A stretch of DNA of 64,000 bases. Origin: Siphonodentalium dalli. Taxonomy: Eukaryota; Mollusca; Scaphopoda; Gadilida; Siphonodentaliidae. This document shows positions 39,301-54,300 of this stretch, one piece after another. Made by a program: the position numbers and the translations under genes. The DNA lies in NCBI GenBank assembly GCA_032622095.1, contig CP136061.1, positions 50,479,762 through 50,543,761 of the forward strand, in the 5' to 3' direction. Positions within the stretch are counted from its first letter, which is position 1; every line of letters starts with the position of its first letter. Under the pieces are notes generated by a model. The model did not search any database. It saw only the letters and a list, made by a program, of their open reading frames with translations, and was not told the origin of the DNA.

Positions 39301-42300
39301 TTCAGCCTTATGACAGACAATGGATTCATTAGTGTTAATCCTCATTACTGCTGTATTACATTGTTTGATAGTGCACCAGTAGTTGCCATGTGTGTCTTTT
39401 ATTACCCTTTAAATAGTATCACCTAATCAATTTGCAGATGGTCATACTATAAATTTTATTCTCATGTTGCTGCCATTACAAAAGGGACACCAGGGGACAC
39501 CCCCCCCCCCCCCCCCCCACCCCGTATTAGGCTCATGGGCTCTTCCCCATACAACATTCGATACAACTTTTACCACGTTCGGACATAATACATTCTATGT
39601 TCAGATATCCTCAAAACAACAAATCGTGGGGTGAAGGAGAAGATCACTCGATCTTTTCGACCATCCCGGGCACTTCACGCCCAACCACGCTCCTCTCTCC
39701 TCTCTCCTGTTTCAAAATCAATTTTGGCTTTTGAAATAGATTTCCGATTTTGGGGTGAAAAACAATTTGAAAAATGAACTCTTTTTTTTCCATTTTCCAA
39801 AAAAAAAATTCACATTGGCCAATTTGGCCTGTGACAGCGTGAACCCTGTTTGTAACTGTCTGCTAGCTACAGGCATGTTACACAGCAATAGTGGCACTCA
39901 TGACTTGTCAACTCAAACATAAAGATGATTAATGCTGAACCTATTACTAACCCAGCAAACAACAGAGATTAGCAGCTTTCTGCAGACCGTCCAGACTGAG
40001 ACAGATTGTCTCCCTTGCCTTCTGACTCTCCTCCTTTGCGACCTCTATACCGAGCATGAGTGCGAGACTGCTCGTTATTCCACACGATGAATTCCCATTG
40101 AGCAGCACAGACAGAACGTCCAGGATACTGTCCCAGCAGACGGTCAGCATTCGCAGGGTTAACTTTTTACCTATAAACAGAAAGCAGCAAAGTGTTTAAC
40201 ACTTTCAGTGCCAAGTCAGATTTTTGTATCAACCCATATTTCCTTGATCATTTTTCAAATTTATTGATTATAATAATGTGATACATTGATGGAAAGAGCT
40301 ATAAGAGCTCTTTCCATCAATGTATCACATTATTATAATCAATAAATTTGAAAAATGATCAAGGAAATATGGGTTGATACAAAAATAGGACTTGGCACTG
40401 AAAGGGTTAAGATATTCAATCAAGCCTTGAAATAGTGTGTCTGTCATTATTGCAGAATGACAGAAAATACAAAATAAAGGTATTGATATAATTATTATAT
40501 TCAATTAAACTATAGAAATATAAAACACAACTTAGCATAATATAACGACCAGCGCACTTAGCACAGGAAAGTTAAGAAACAAATAATCAATAATAAAACA
40601 ATTATAGTTCATATGACACGTTGTGTGTCTATAGTGCATGAACATGTCGTATGCATGCATATAAAAACTTTGAATTGCGGCTGCCGATACTGTTATCTTT
40701 GATTGGCAATTGCGCAATGATGCTTATTTATTAACGACATTGTCAATTTCATAACTAGTGTTTGTGTAAGTAATTCTACTAAATAGCATGTCTTTTGTTT
40801 TAACTTTTAACACTGTCTTTGCCGTTGCTGGTATATTGTATTGTATCATCTCTGTTAAATCATAGTGCGAGCTCAATTTAATTCAACTAATCGACTTGGG
40901 ATGCTGGAGTCAACTTTTGTTGAACAATTCGTCGACGTTGACCAATTGACAAATTGTTTCAACAATAGACCGAATTAGGTATTGGCATTTGGCATATTCA
41001 TTTTACTGTCACACAGCGAGTGAGATGGTATAACAATATGTTAATCGAGTAAAGGTCTACTCGAGTGGAAACAAGGCAGATGAATGTGAATCATCTTGCT
41101 TGCTGTAGCCTTAATTAAATTAAAGGCTTAAAATTATGACACAAAACAGAATTTACCAGCTGTGATAGCCAGGGATGATGAATCTTCGTCATCGTCATTT
41201 ATGTCGTTTTCTTTTTCTGATGCCAGGTACTGTGCACCGCATTCTGAGCTTTCTAAACCATCCAAATCTAGAGAAGAGAAGTGGAGAAAAATTCAATTGA
41301 TATGAATTGTATTTTGTTTAATCTCAATAAAAACCATACATATTCATATAGTATTTGAGATAAAAGACAACGTGAAGGAGAAATATGAGTTTTATATGAT
41401 TATATTCAGTGACAATATATTATTAACTGAAAAGTAAAATATAACTTTTGTTTTTCAAGAATCATTTTGTCTTGTTTGAGAAAATGGTGGAACTTTGAAT
41501 CAGGAAAAAGAGTAATTAATCATAAATGGTGCTATTAAACCTTGGAAATTCTTTCCACAAATATACCTGAGATCATTTCTATAAGGGAGAAGTATTCTTT
41601 GTCAACATATCCAGCATTCCCAAGTAAATCCTTATCCACGATAATTCTGTACACTTCACTGATCCACGTCGGTGAGATGTACAACAAAAGACCGCTTCCC
41701 AAAATATTATCAACAAACTTTGCCTGAAAAGTAAAGAGTACATGTATCTCAAATTGTAAGATTAATTCTCAATTAAAAAAAAAGAAATATAAAACTTAAA
41801 AGATACTAACACTGGCCTGGCAGATCGTTAACCCTTTACCCAACAGAAGGGCCCTGTGCCAATGCATTCTCTTATATATGCGAGTCGACCATAGGTCGCC
41901 TCGCATATATAAGAGAATGCATTGGCTTAACACATTAAAAATTATAAAATTGTTAAAGAATGTAAGAAAAAATGGTAAAAAGTGTTAAAAAAAGATTTTT
42001 TTTAGGCCAATGCATTCTCTTATATATGCGAGGCGACCTATGGTCGACTCGCATATATAAGAGAATGCATTGGCACAGGGCATAACTGTAACGATCACAA
42101 TATGGTCAAGGAGCCGGTTCCAATGATATCCATATCTGTATGGTTCTATTGAGACAGACCGAAGATATTTTAGGCTGTTGAAGCTTTATTTGGCCGGTTT
42201 TGGCCGGTTTGTTGGGTAAAGGGTTAATGGCAGGTGGGGGTACAAATAGCCCTCATGCTATTAGGATTATCATACTGAAAATTTCCATCAACTCCTGATG

Positions 42301-45300
42301 GTACTCTAATAACAGGCAAGTTCGCAGTGAAAACGACAGTATGCATTCACTTTCCAAATGCTACCAATAGGTCATTTGACATTCATTGGGAGAGAGCTGG
42401 ATTAGACTGCAGGACCATGATGTTACAAGTCGAGAATGCTGGTCACTGGAGCACCGTGCCACTAGGTAACTAGGTGAATTTGCGAATATGCCGATATTGA
42501 ATGCATAAATGTATGCGTATATTTCACAATTGTAGGTGTTATTTCACAAGTTATTGTTTACCTCCGGTCAACATCAGCTATATGTAAAATTTAACAAAAT
42601 TGCATGGGCTATTTATAAGTTATGTAGAACTATCATAAATGGGTGGCCAAATTTAAATAATATTGTAAATCAATAGATCCCGTCATGATTAGATTGTCGA
42701 ATTGACTAATATTTTGTTTTATTACACTCCTATGCACGATTTCCAGTAAAAACACTGTTAATTAAAAATGGTAATGTCACTAGTGAATTATGTCATTCTT
42801 GTGACGTTATGTCGCTTATTGATCTAGACTGAATTTTCTATGGTTGATCTTTCTCCACATCGGGACTTTCATGCATTATTTATGGGAGTTTTAATCATAT
42901 CTTGCGAACCAAATTGATGCAGAAGTGTAATAAATACAGTAATTGATTAATTCCGAGAATTACGTTAATTAATTCACTTTATATAAGAAATGTGTACTTG
43001 TTTCTTGCCGACGACTCTGGCCTCAAGTGAATTATTATTATTATTTAACATAATTCTTGGATCCAATTGATTACTCTCTATGTAACCAGGTATATTAAAA
43101 TTATTTCTATATGCCAATCAGTTAATGCTGTGATTAGGTTGTGAAGAATTCGTTTATTATGTTTATTAGTATCAAACTACTGGATTCACCCATTCAGATT
43201 GTCAGGCTTCAATTACACATATAATAAAGTAGCATAATGATAAACACAATACCTCAGTGATCGTAGCAGTCATATCCTCAGAGTTATAGACGTTCTGCTT
43301 GAGCAACAACAGGTTGAGAGACAGCGCTAGGAATGTGGTAATATAGACAGCATCGGCATTCAGAATTACGGATTGGTTTGTTGTCCCTGTATGATTCCGA
43401 TCACCAAATTTGTTGGCATGAGCTTCAAAATATAAATCAGATATTCAATGCTGATAATGCCATTAATATAACATATCTGTGTTCTCAGGCAATTAGATCT
43501 CAATTTGGAGATGAGGGAGGGAGGCAATTTATTTTTTTTAAATTCTCAAAATGTGGAAAACAAACTCCTGAAACAAAAAAGTTGTTCGTTGTTCAAATCC
43601 AATTTGTATTTATTTGGCCTGGGGGATATTATTATTTAAACTGTACAGAAATATATTTGAAGCTAAACAGAGTGAGCATGACAGGAGCTGCGCTGGCACA
43701 ACATTAAAGACCCTGTGCCAATGCATTCTCTTATATATGCAAGTCGACCATTAAAAAGATTTTTATTTTTTTTATATATATATGTTTATTCGTCCTTTGA
43801 AATATGCCACGATTTTACATAGCTCCATTACAGAACCCACGTGGCAGGGTTTTGTACTTCTGAAAGTTTTTGTTTTATTATTATTATTTTTTTCGATGGT
43901 TATTATGATTATTGTTGGTTCTGATCTCATGTACGGCTGCGGTGCCACTAGTGGAATTGATATCTCTACAATGTTCGGGATCGTGTTCATTAATCTAGTA
44001 AATACTATCTGTTGTTTGTATAGATTGTGACATATTTCAAGGAAGGAACAGTGATACATTTTATAGTGGTGTCGTGTCGGGATTCAAAGGGGGTGCAGAT
44101 GAAAGGAGTTATAGTCAGCAGAGTGTGTGACGTTGGTAGCATGCGATGAGTTTTCTGTTGTGTCAGATCCACATATGTAATTATGGGTGCAGTATAGGTT
44201 TCAGTATATCCCATCGATCTGCATACTTAGTTTTATTTTCAACATGTTGGAAAATTGTATAATATTCTTTTGCATAACTGATGAAAGATCTAACAGTAGG
44301 TTTATTAGGGTAGTGAAATTTACAACGAAATATAACTTTGATACAAGAGAATTGGTACCTAATATTTTATGAATAATTTTATATTGAAACCATATTAATT
44401 TGACCTCTATTGTTCCACATTTAAATGGCGCAGTTGTCAATTTAGGCCATATTGTGTTTGTTATTGAAAATTCTTGCCACTTATTTGAAAGCTTATCTAG
44501 TCACTTCGTTGTTTCGCTTGAGCGTTTTAGGTACTGATGTCCCTTAACTCCTGCAATAATACGGAAGCTATCAGATATACCAGGTCTATGTATTTTTGCT
44601 ATTATTCGACTCGATATGTTCATGCATTTCATATATTTCATAATACATTTGGTTATAGATATGAAGTGTAAATAATTCGGTTTCATTGAAAATTTATTAC
44701 CGAATTGTGAAATCTGAAGTATGTTACCGTTCGCGTCAAAAAAATCTAAAATCGTATGCACTCCTTTCGCTTCCCATTTGTGTATGTATATTGTGTCTCC
44801 GTTTATGACAATATCCTTATTGTACCACACTGACTGGAATAACACATTTGGATTGAAATCGTTGACTTTTTTATTAAATTTTGTCCATGCTGATAAGACT
44901 TCGACCCAAAACTTAAATTTTTGAATTTTCTTTGAAATCCGACAAATATATTCTTCATTATATACATTGCTGTAATTTTCGTGAAAAATATTTTCCGCAT
45001 TAAGGTCGAAATTAACACCTAGTAATTTGAAGTTGCAAGTAGTCACCAGTCCCGGACAACTGGAGCGGGGTCTAACACTTCTCTGTTTTGATCCAATCCA
45101 CACAAGCTTCGTTTTAATGAAGTTTATCTTTAGTCCAGATATTACCGAAAACCGTTCTAGGGAGTTGATGCATTGCATGAAGCTGGGATTAGAACCGTCG
45201 AGCAGAAAACATGTGTCATCGGCATATTGTGTCACCTTTATTTCACTATCACCTACTTCAATTCCTCGTATGTTATTATTTGTTCGTATGTGAGTGGACA

Positions 45301-48300
45301 GTATCTCTGCACAGAGAATAAACAAATAGGGCGATAGAGGATCACCCTGCCTGCAGCCCCGTTGTATATTAATTCTATCTGAAAGATGACAATATTGTTT
45401 GATTGATGAGTATATATCCGTGTAAAGAGTACGAACCCATCTAATGAAAGATGTACCGAAGTTAAATTCTTCTAAAGTCTTTTGTATAAAATCCCACGAC
45501 AAGGTGTCAAATGCTTTCTGAAAATCAATTAAAAGCAGACAGCCCGGTTGATTGTTTAGCTCTGTAAAATCGATCATATCTGCTACCAGTCTAATGTTAA
45601 AAAGAAATAGCCTCCCTCCCTCACCTCAAAATTGAGAGCTAATTGCATGAGAACATCGATATTTTATTTTAATAGCCTTTATTTTATACGGTATATTCGA
45701 TGGGGGTGACATGGTCACTCTAGACTGTCTTTGTAGATTTTTTTCCTATATTATATTACACTATACCATTGGAAATTATGTGCACTTAAAACGAATGATG
45801 ACATGGAATTTAATAGCAAAAAGAGTTTATACCACATCAGAGCTGAAGGGAGCATTTCACCTGAGTTGTTATTTCATGGGAGAATCTGGATTCAGAATCC
45901 AAAACCGATTACGGGGTGGGACTAAATCGAGATTACACGAATTCTAGGTCTGATTTTGAAATGCACGTGGTCGCCGGCACTGGATTTAATGTTCACCCAG
46001 CATCAAACATGGCTCATGTATTTGACACAAGTATCATTTGTTTCTTATATTTATAATGTTCATTGTGAAAGTCAAGCTTTTTTCTATGTGTATATACATT
46101 GCGCTTAATTAGCTGCCAATCCGACTTAATCGCATCTTTTTTTCAAGTTAAAGTGTTTTTATTGATGAGGGCAAGCATTTCTAATAGCTCTAGATCCCCA
46201 TAATCAAATTCCGATGACGCTGCAGAAAACGTGTCAGTTGTATACAGGGATGTGGCAACAGGGGTTGATTGGGATGTCACCACCAGGACCTTTGGTACAT
46301 TTCCAACAGTTGGAAATTTCATGCCTGACATAACATTAGTTGGACATTAATTTGACACTATATATAGGTTGGAATTGTTCTCATTGTTTGATTTTCCAAC
46401 CAGTAAAAGTTGGTAATGTTCCAATCTTAGGGTGTGTGAGGTTGGATATTTCCAAGGGGGTGCAAATGAAATCCTGCAAACATGTGAGTATATTGTTTGG
46501 TTCAAGTGAGTGGGTGCAGTTGGCCGGAAATTTGAAGGTGCACCCCCATGGCAACCGTCTAGCCATGTCCCTAGAACTTGTATGTGTGGGTATTTAATCA
46601 AATAGATTGACTGACATTTTCACTATATAGTCATGCGATCCTAGAATAAGCTATACATTTGTGTTTGTGCGATTGGGAGATGCAGCTCATGTGCGATCAC
46701 AAGACCACAACATTAGCTACATGGGCCAAGCTTTATTTTCCAACTAATGTTCAGTACGTTGGCCAAAAGGTGCCTGTGTTTCGGCACTACAAAGACTATA
46801 TTTTGAAAACGACTGCATTTAACGAAACAAAACATTTTAAATATGAAATTTTTATAGGACTAGATAGTACATACGTGTATCTGATAATCCATAGATATCA
46901 TATAATCCTACTATTTCTCAAATAAGAAGGAACATATAATTACGAACAAAGCAGAAGACATATCCAAGCAGGTTCATTGTATATTCGGTCAATGGTGACG
47001 TTTTCCGCCGAATTTGAAATCGACATGCGTTCGGGTGGTATTTTGTAGATGGAACTATGAAATGAACATGATGAAAGTGACAATGAAATTGACAAGGATT
47101 TGCTTCAAGCTCACCGTCAACTGAAGTGCTCCAGCGTTACTATCATTAACATTATTATTTGGCTAATTTCAGTAAAATTCTCCCCGTTTACACTCAATTA
47201 ACCCTTTACCCAACAAAACGGCCAAAACCGGCCAAATAAAGCTTCAACAGCCTAAAATATCTTCGGTCTGTCTCAATAGAACCATACAAATATGGATATC
47301 ATTGGAACCGGCTCCTTGACCACATTGTGGTAGTTACAGTTATGCCCTGTGCCAATGCATTCTCTTATATATGCGAGTCGACCATAGGTCGCCTCGCATA
47401 TATAAGAGAATGCATTGGCCTAAAAAAAAGCTTTTTTTAACACCTTTTACCATTTTTTCTAACATTCTTTAACAATTTTATAATTTGTAATGTGTTAAGC
47501 CAATGCATTCTCTTATATATGCGAGGCGACCTATGGTCGACTCGCATAAATAAGAGAATGTATTGGCACAGGGCCGTTCTGTTGGGTACAGGGTTAAATA
47601 AATTTGTCTCCGCATTTAAAATTCTTTGATATGGATTGTTTATATTCTGCAATAATTTGAACACAAGAGACGGATTCTTATGTTTTATTGTGTTTTAAAC
47701 TCCGAGGTTGGGAAATCTCAGTTTGTTTACATTATTAATGTTCTGATTCCGATTACGGAATCAGAATCTGAATCCAGATCACAACAAAATAACGATTATG
47801 GTCTGTTCGTTTACTGATTCTGGTCTGTTAGTTTACCAAGCCACTTCGTACAGAGTGTAAACTGTAATCTGAATCCAGATTCTCCCACGATATAACGACT
47901 CTGAGGCTGTCTGAGGAGCTCAATATGAGTGAAATCAGAACATTGTATACTGAACACATCCTTAGTGTAACTCAATCTGAGTGTTATCAGAACATCTCCA
48001 ACAAATAACATACAATTTATTGTAAGAATAATTCCGAACAACAATATCACAATGCAGTTCCATCACAAACTTTATTACAAACCTGAGCAGAAGTTTGAGG
48101 CAAACAACTGAAGCGCTTCATCCACTTCTAGAGCAGTATCCAACCTTAGAATCTGAGCCAGTATACTTTCTAGATTTTTAATATATTCCTGTGCATTCGC
48201 TCTTTCTCTGGCTTCCCGCTCTTTAGCTGAAGTTGTCCAATCTTTGTGTGAAGGCGTAGAGACTTGCTTGTCATTATCGTTGTCATCATCATCGGCACCA

Positions 48301-51300
48301 GAATCTTCTTTCTCCTCATCTCCCTGCTCATTTTTCTGTTCAGTGCGAAGAAACTTCGACAGGATTTCTGATTTGAGATTTTCATCGATGGCTAAGCTAT
48401 CTGAGGAGGAACTTGAAGGAACCTCTTGGATTTCTGCAGGGAACAATTCCACAAATATATTTTTTTTGTTTATTGCAAAATTCTTTAAAACATTCAACAA
48501 ATCAGGAAACATTTTTGCAAGATTGCTAGAAACAAGCCATGATATAGTGTGTCTGACATTGCAGAATGAGGTCCCCAGAGGGTGAATTTATTGATGCTAT
48601 CACGCACAGCAGACGCCCTGCTCTACATGTATTACCTTTGAGGGTGATTTATGAGGAGCCCTGCTCTACATGTATTACCTTTGAGGGTGATTTATGAGAC
48701 ACCCTGCTATATCCAGACTTGTCTAGTACATTCATCAAACTAAACCTTTTGATGTGACAAATTCAGAATTCTGTCCCATTCAGAAACAAAGTTCTATAAG
48801 TAGGTTTTAAAAATAAACCATTAATAAAAATAATTAGCCCTAGGGAAGTGCTCTAGTTCTCCAGTAAACCAATTGTTTGAAGTTGTACCGTAGCACTATT
48901 TCTGGATGATTTAGCTTTTTATAAAATGCAATTAACCTTTCACAATGAGAGCTGCACCAGTACCAGTGCATTCTCTTATATATGAGAGCTCCAAGAAGGA
49001 GCCTCACATATATAAGAGAATACATTGGGACAGACTTTTCAAAAAATTTCAAGAATCTCCAGTAATGGAAGGGTCAATGCAAAAATAAGCCCACTGTAAT
49101 CTCAACATTATCAGTCTTTTTAATGTATAGTCCCTCACCTGATGTGTAGGTGACGTCACCATTTTTCATCCTGCGTCTGACTGCCTCGGTCATGTGGGTT
49201 CCTCGACAGATGTCCTCGAGGGTGGAAATAAACTGATGTATACACTCCACGCTGACTAGACACACACTCGACTCGTTACATTGACAGCTCTCATGGATCG
49301 AGTCGATGATTCTGCAAAAGCAACCAATTCAGTAAGTTCTTTGTTCAAATTCCCAGACGAACAACCCCGGTCTCATAATAATAGACTCATTCTGTCTATT
49401 ATATAACCCATGTGCACTTCTGATGACCACTGTGGTCCACTTTTATTTTCTGGCATACCCAACTTTGTAATTGTGACATATTTCGGCCTGATCATAGCAA
49501 TTCTTCTCTAAAATAGCTCTCACACTGCCAAGCGACATTCACAGATCAGAATCTCTGTACTTATAATATTTTTATACAAAAACTATTTATCTGTGCCTTT
49601 TGTTCAACTGATAAGTCACTGTATTTTGCTTCTTTCTATTTTGTTGACTTTTAATTTGTTATTGCCCTTATGGTGCACTCCACAATGCGTACCCCAATAC
49701 TATACATTGCTTGTGTGCCGGTTTGTGGTTTACCCTCACTTTTTCGTGGCATTTCCAGCAACTGTTGAATATTATTATACACAAAATATCGCAGATCAAA
49801 CCCAAATTCGAACTTGGTCTGTATTTTGGGGTGAGGACCAAATTTGGTACTGATCAGATGAAAAATATTTAAGTCATCCTGGCTTGGATGAATTCTATTT
49901 AAAAACAAGAGTGGAAAGGGTTAACTAAACAATACCAAAATCCATATAGATGAAGAACGTGCTAAGAAAGACCTAGGTAAGAAATATGAGGCAGATCAGA
50001 AGAAAATTGTTTGACTTAGATGCATCAGATAGCATTTGTGTGCAGGGTTAATTAATTTATAAACTGATCAACCAATCGATACCAAAAACTATACAGGTGA
50101 GTAGTGCTGGGCGGTTTCCCGATTAATCGTCAATACCCGGTTAATATTTCAATATCGTCAGTAATATCGTCTAAACTAAAATAATCGTAATATCGTCGGC
50201 AATAGAGGGTGCCAGACCATCATTAGCGTATACAAACAAATAGTTTAACTCAAGCCTAAATCGAGTTATTTAAGTTTCAAATTCCAACTAAATCCCCGTA
50301 TCCTGACTTTTTCAATATTCAATAATCATAGTAAACAACGTTTAGGACGACTAACGAAATTAGGGGGATATGAAAACCCCGAATACGTCCCCCTTTCGCT
50401 CACAATATTACACAAACCCTCCGACTTCCCTGCGTACTTTTTATTACAAGAGAATTCACCAAATGATTGAAGACTGATCGGGTGATAGATCAATATGAAT
50501 GTCAGTTTTGCCACGCCTCTTCCTTCAGTACAATGATGCACATGCACCGTCAATCAAAATAGTAAATGAGCGAAGATACCGCCCCCTTCTCGTCTAGAAG
50601 AAACCACTCACGGCGATTGGTTAAAACCAATATTATAGAATTAGGGCTTCAAACCCGCCCAAAATACATGGTGTCCTTGCTTGGCCGAATTCCAAAAGTT
50701 ATGTACTACGTGTGTGTGTGGACTTCGCTAAAATTTGTCTTGACAGTAAACCATATTCCATTTGTCAAGCGACGCAAGTGTCATCAGGAACAACATATGT
50801 ATTTGCTCAACATAGTTGAAAATACCGAGTTAGAAAAGGATACTATATAGTATAGAACACTTTTAGTTTTGGCATAGACTAGATAATGGTTTTATTAATT
50901 ATCGGTATATACCAGAATTTGTCAAGTCACCGGAAAGAAATTGTCCGAATAGCGGAATTTAACCGGTGAATTTACTTTTCATTCCGAATATCGATCGAGT
51001 ATGAGGTTGTCACTGGTTGAAAGGTTGTGTATGTTATTATTGACGTCAACTTGTCAAAATTAATGACAATGATGTGATTCTAGCGAACAGTGAGAAACTG
51101 TTTAAGTTACTAGTATCTGATGTTTTAAAAAACCGCGATTATATCGTTAACCGCGATTTTAATTTCCAAAAATCGCGGTTTTTATTTTCGTTAATATCGT
51201 CCAGCCCTACAGGTGAGGGGTGTGTCATTATAAACCTGCATATCAAATATGAACACAATCGGACAAAAAATACTTAGGTTATAGCATTGGATAGCTCATG

Positions 51301-54300
51301 CCTATGTGTGGATGCAAAGTGTTAATAATTTCTAAACTGATCAACCGATCGATACCAAAAACTATACAGGTGAGGAGTGTGTCATCATAAACATATACAT
51401 AAAATTTGAACACGATCCGATAAAAAATACTTGAGTAATCGAATCGGATAGCAAGTGTCTACAGAGAGACGGATGGACTGACAGACGGTCAGACTGACGG
51501 CTAGACAGACAGACGGACGAACGACGGATAGTTGATCTGGACGTCAGCATTATGTGTACCATACATGGTATGGGTACACATAAAAAAGTTATATGAATTA
51601 TATAAAACCAATATAGAAAATTGTCCTCATTCTCATTCACTCATGGCCCTAATCCCCCTCCCTAAAATGTTTTAATTGGAAAATTTTGGTGTAACCACTG
51701 TCCTAATTATATTTTCTGATGCCAGGGGCCGATCTCATCGGCCCTAATTTATGGTCTGTAAAAAAAATAAAAAATAAAATTGAATTTTTTTGGGTATGCT
51801 TAAGCATGCTATGGCGAATTTAAAAACAAACTGAATAAAACCTTAGTGGCATGTTATAACTCAAAACTATCACCAAGTATTCATAGTAATAATAAGTTTG
51901 ATGCCCATGAAAAACGTAAGATTCCCTGGCACTAAACCTACAAAATAAGTCTGTTAAAGAATATAAGAAAAAAATATTAAAATTGTAAAAAATTCTAAAA
52001 AATAATAACAAATGATGAAAAATTGTTAGGCCAATGCATTCTCTTATATATGCGAGGCGACCTATGGTTGACTCGCATATATAAGAGAATGCATTGGCAC
52101 AGGGTATATGGGTTGATACAAAAAACGCACTTAGCACTGAAAGGGTTAACTGTTAAAGTATACAGATCAACTTATCATATGGTTCAAATTTAGCAGTTTA
52201 AAAGACCAAGGTATACGTAGATGGTATGATAAAAAGGTTAACTCTGCTTCAATTTCAGTATTGACAGAAATAAAACATAACAAGAACATTCCTAGAGTGT
52301 GGGCAAAATACGCCTGTGGTAATTTCAACAAAGAGCGATAACTCTGGTAAAAATTGTGGGCGGAAACCAAATTCAAACTTGACCTGTAATTTGTGCTAGT
52401 AAACACATACCAAATTGCAAATGGATGGACCAATAACATAATACGTTAAAACGGGTGTATAAAAAATAAAACTCACTCACCCACCCCAATTTAAAAAACT
52501 AATAATAATTATAATCTATAATAATATCTATTAATAACTAATAATAATAATCTATTTATTGTGGCCTAAACTAATTTTTAAGAAAAGTGTTGAGTCATGA
52601 TATTTGTTCCCATCATTATTCTTGCTGGTTTTCTCTGCAAAGTATATGTTCCGATGAACTATTATCTAAACATTTCCCACCAATAAATAGAAATCCTTCT
52701 GAACTTGTTTAATCTGTTTGTCATTCTGACGTCTGCTTTCCTGAATATCCCTCCAGATCAATAATAGACCATTCCAATTTATAATTTTATAACTGAGTGG
52801 GATAATCCATTTAGTGAAGTAAGGGTTTATACTAACATTTTTAGTAAGGCGACATCTCCATTAGGATTCTTTCTTGGTGATGCTGTCGGATCAGCGTACG
52901 GTGTTACCATACCAACAATGATCTCTGACGATCCCAATAGCTGAATAAGGAAAACAATAAAAAGAAACTTGATGGGCAATCATAAAGTCAATGTGGGATT
53001 TACTGATGTGGTGACACAAAGACTTGTTAGTTTCGATTCCATGTTTCATTTCTTTGCACGAGTCTTGTTGCTTTATCTAGGTAATAGTGCACTTATGATT
53101 AGTAGGAAGTATTCTTCCCGAGTATTGTTCAAATTGCTGTACTATTAAGAGTAATATTATATCATTTTATCACTCCCTTTATATCCTTACCTCTTTAACA
53201 ACCTTGAGGACATCAACACGATGTTGAGGTAGTGGATAGAGTAGCATCCTGTGAAACAATGACTCCAGCACAGGCCGCAGAGATCCAACACAACCAACCA
53301 ATCGTAACAACTCTCCACTTATACTGCAAAATAAGAGCAACTAATCATAACAACTCTACACTTAACCTGTAAATAAGAGCAACCAATTATAAAACTCTAC
53401 AATTGGTTTAAACAATATTTCTTTCTCTCTATATGAATATTAATATACAGTCAAACTTCGTTTAAGTCGAACGTCAGTAACTCGAAAACCCCACTTAGGT
53501 CATTTCCTGGTCCCGACTGAGCTTGTGTGCTAAGTCAATAAATAAAAACGGTGAAGTCGAAGGTGGATAGGTTGAAATTACGCTTAAGAAGAAACAAAAT
53601 TTGGGCCCACCATCCAGTTTATAACACTAATTACCATGGTTAAGTTGAAATGCCATCAGTGACGCATCGCCATGTGATTATCATTAGGTGTGATTAGGTA
53701 TGAGGTATGAGGTGTGAGTGCAAGTTTCCACTACTCTTTGTTTGTCTTAATGCAGTGTTATTTAACAAGGTGCATACAAGCCTTGAAATAGTGTGTCGGT
53801 CATTTGCAGAATGAGGTCCCCAGAGGGTGAATTTGGTGATGCTAGCCCACTATGCGGGGTAGCATCACTAAATTCACCCTTTGGGGACCTCCTTCTGCAA
53901 ATGACAGACACCCTATTTCAAGGCTTGTGCATGCATGGGTCAATTTCCACCACATGAGGATTAGTGTTGACATGGTACTAGTAGCATACAAAATAAAAAA
54001 TAATATTTAATCCACATGATATAGATAATAATTTCATTGTCATGTCGTCCCAAAATGGAAACGATGTTGTAAAACTCATATCTTAACAATTTGAAACCGC
54101 AAACGATATGACAAGCTTTATATAAAGAATGTGGTCTCCAGAGGGTGAATTTGGTAATGTTAGCCATCTGTGCGGGATACTGTCACTAAATTCACCCCAT
54201 GGGGACCTCATTCTGTAAATGATAGATGCACTATTTGCGGAAACTACAGTAATGCTCTAATTAATCGACCTCTTAACCACAGCAGAATTATGGGTAACTT

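Larger units (their letters stand above)
43465..45670. repeat. Inverted repeats flanking composite insertion
   Basis: 43465-43530 (CAATTAGATCTCAA..GAGGGAGGGAGGC) and 45603-45670 are inverted copies. Between them lie a TTAA hairpin fragment (43675-43750) and an L1/Tx1-like insertion. Probably a TIR element that later received the LINE. Confidence 0.8.

Noticed and set aside
44501-45577. Intact host gene on the minus strand (358 codons)
   Set aside because: The translation is reverse transcriptase with motifs A to C, truncated at the 5' end and broken at the 3' part; it is a retrotransposon remnant.
50566-50850. 94-codon frame in the hAT-like element as transposase
   Set aside because: No hAT catalytic or dimerisation motif is visible, and the element is too short to be autonomous.
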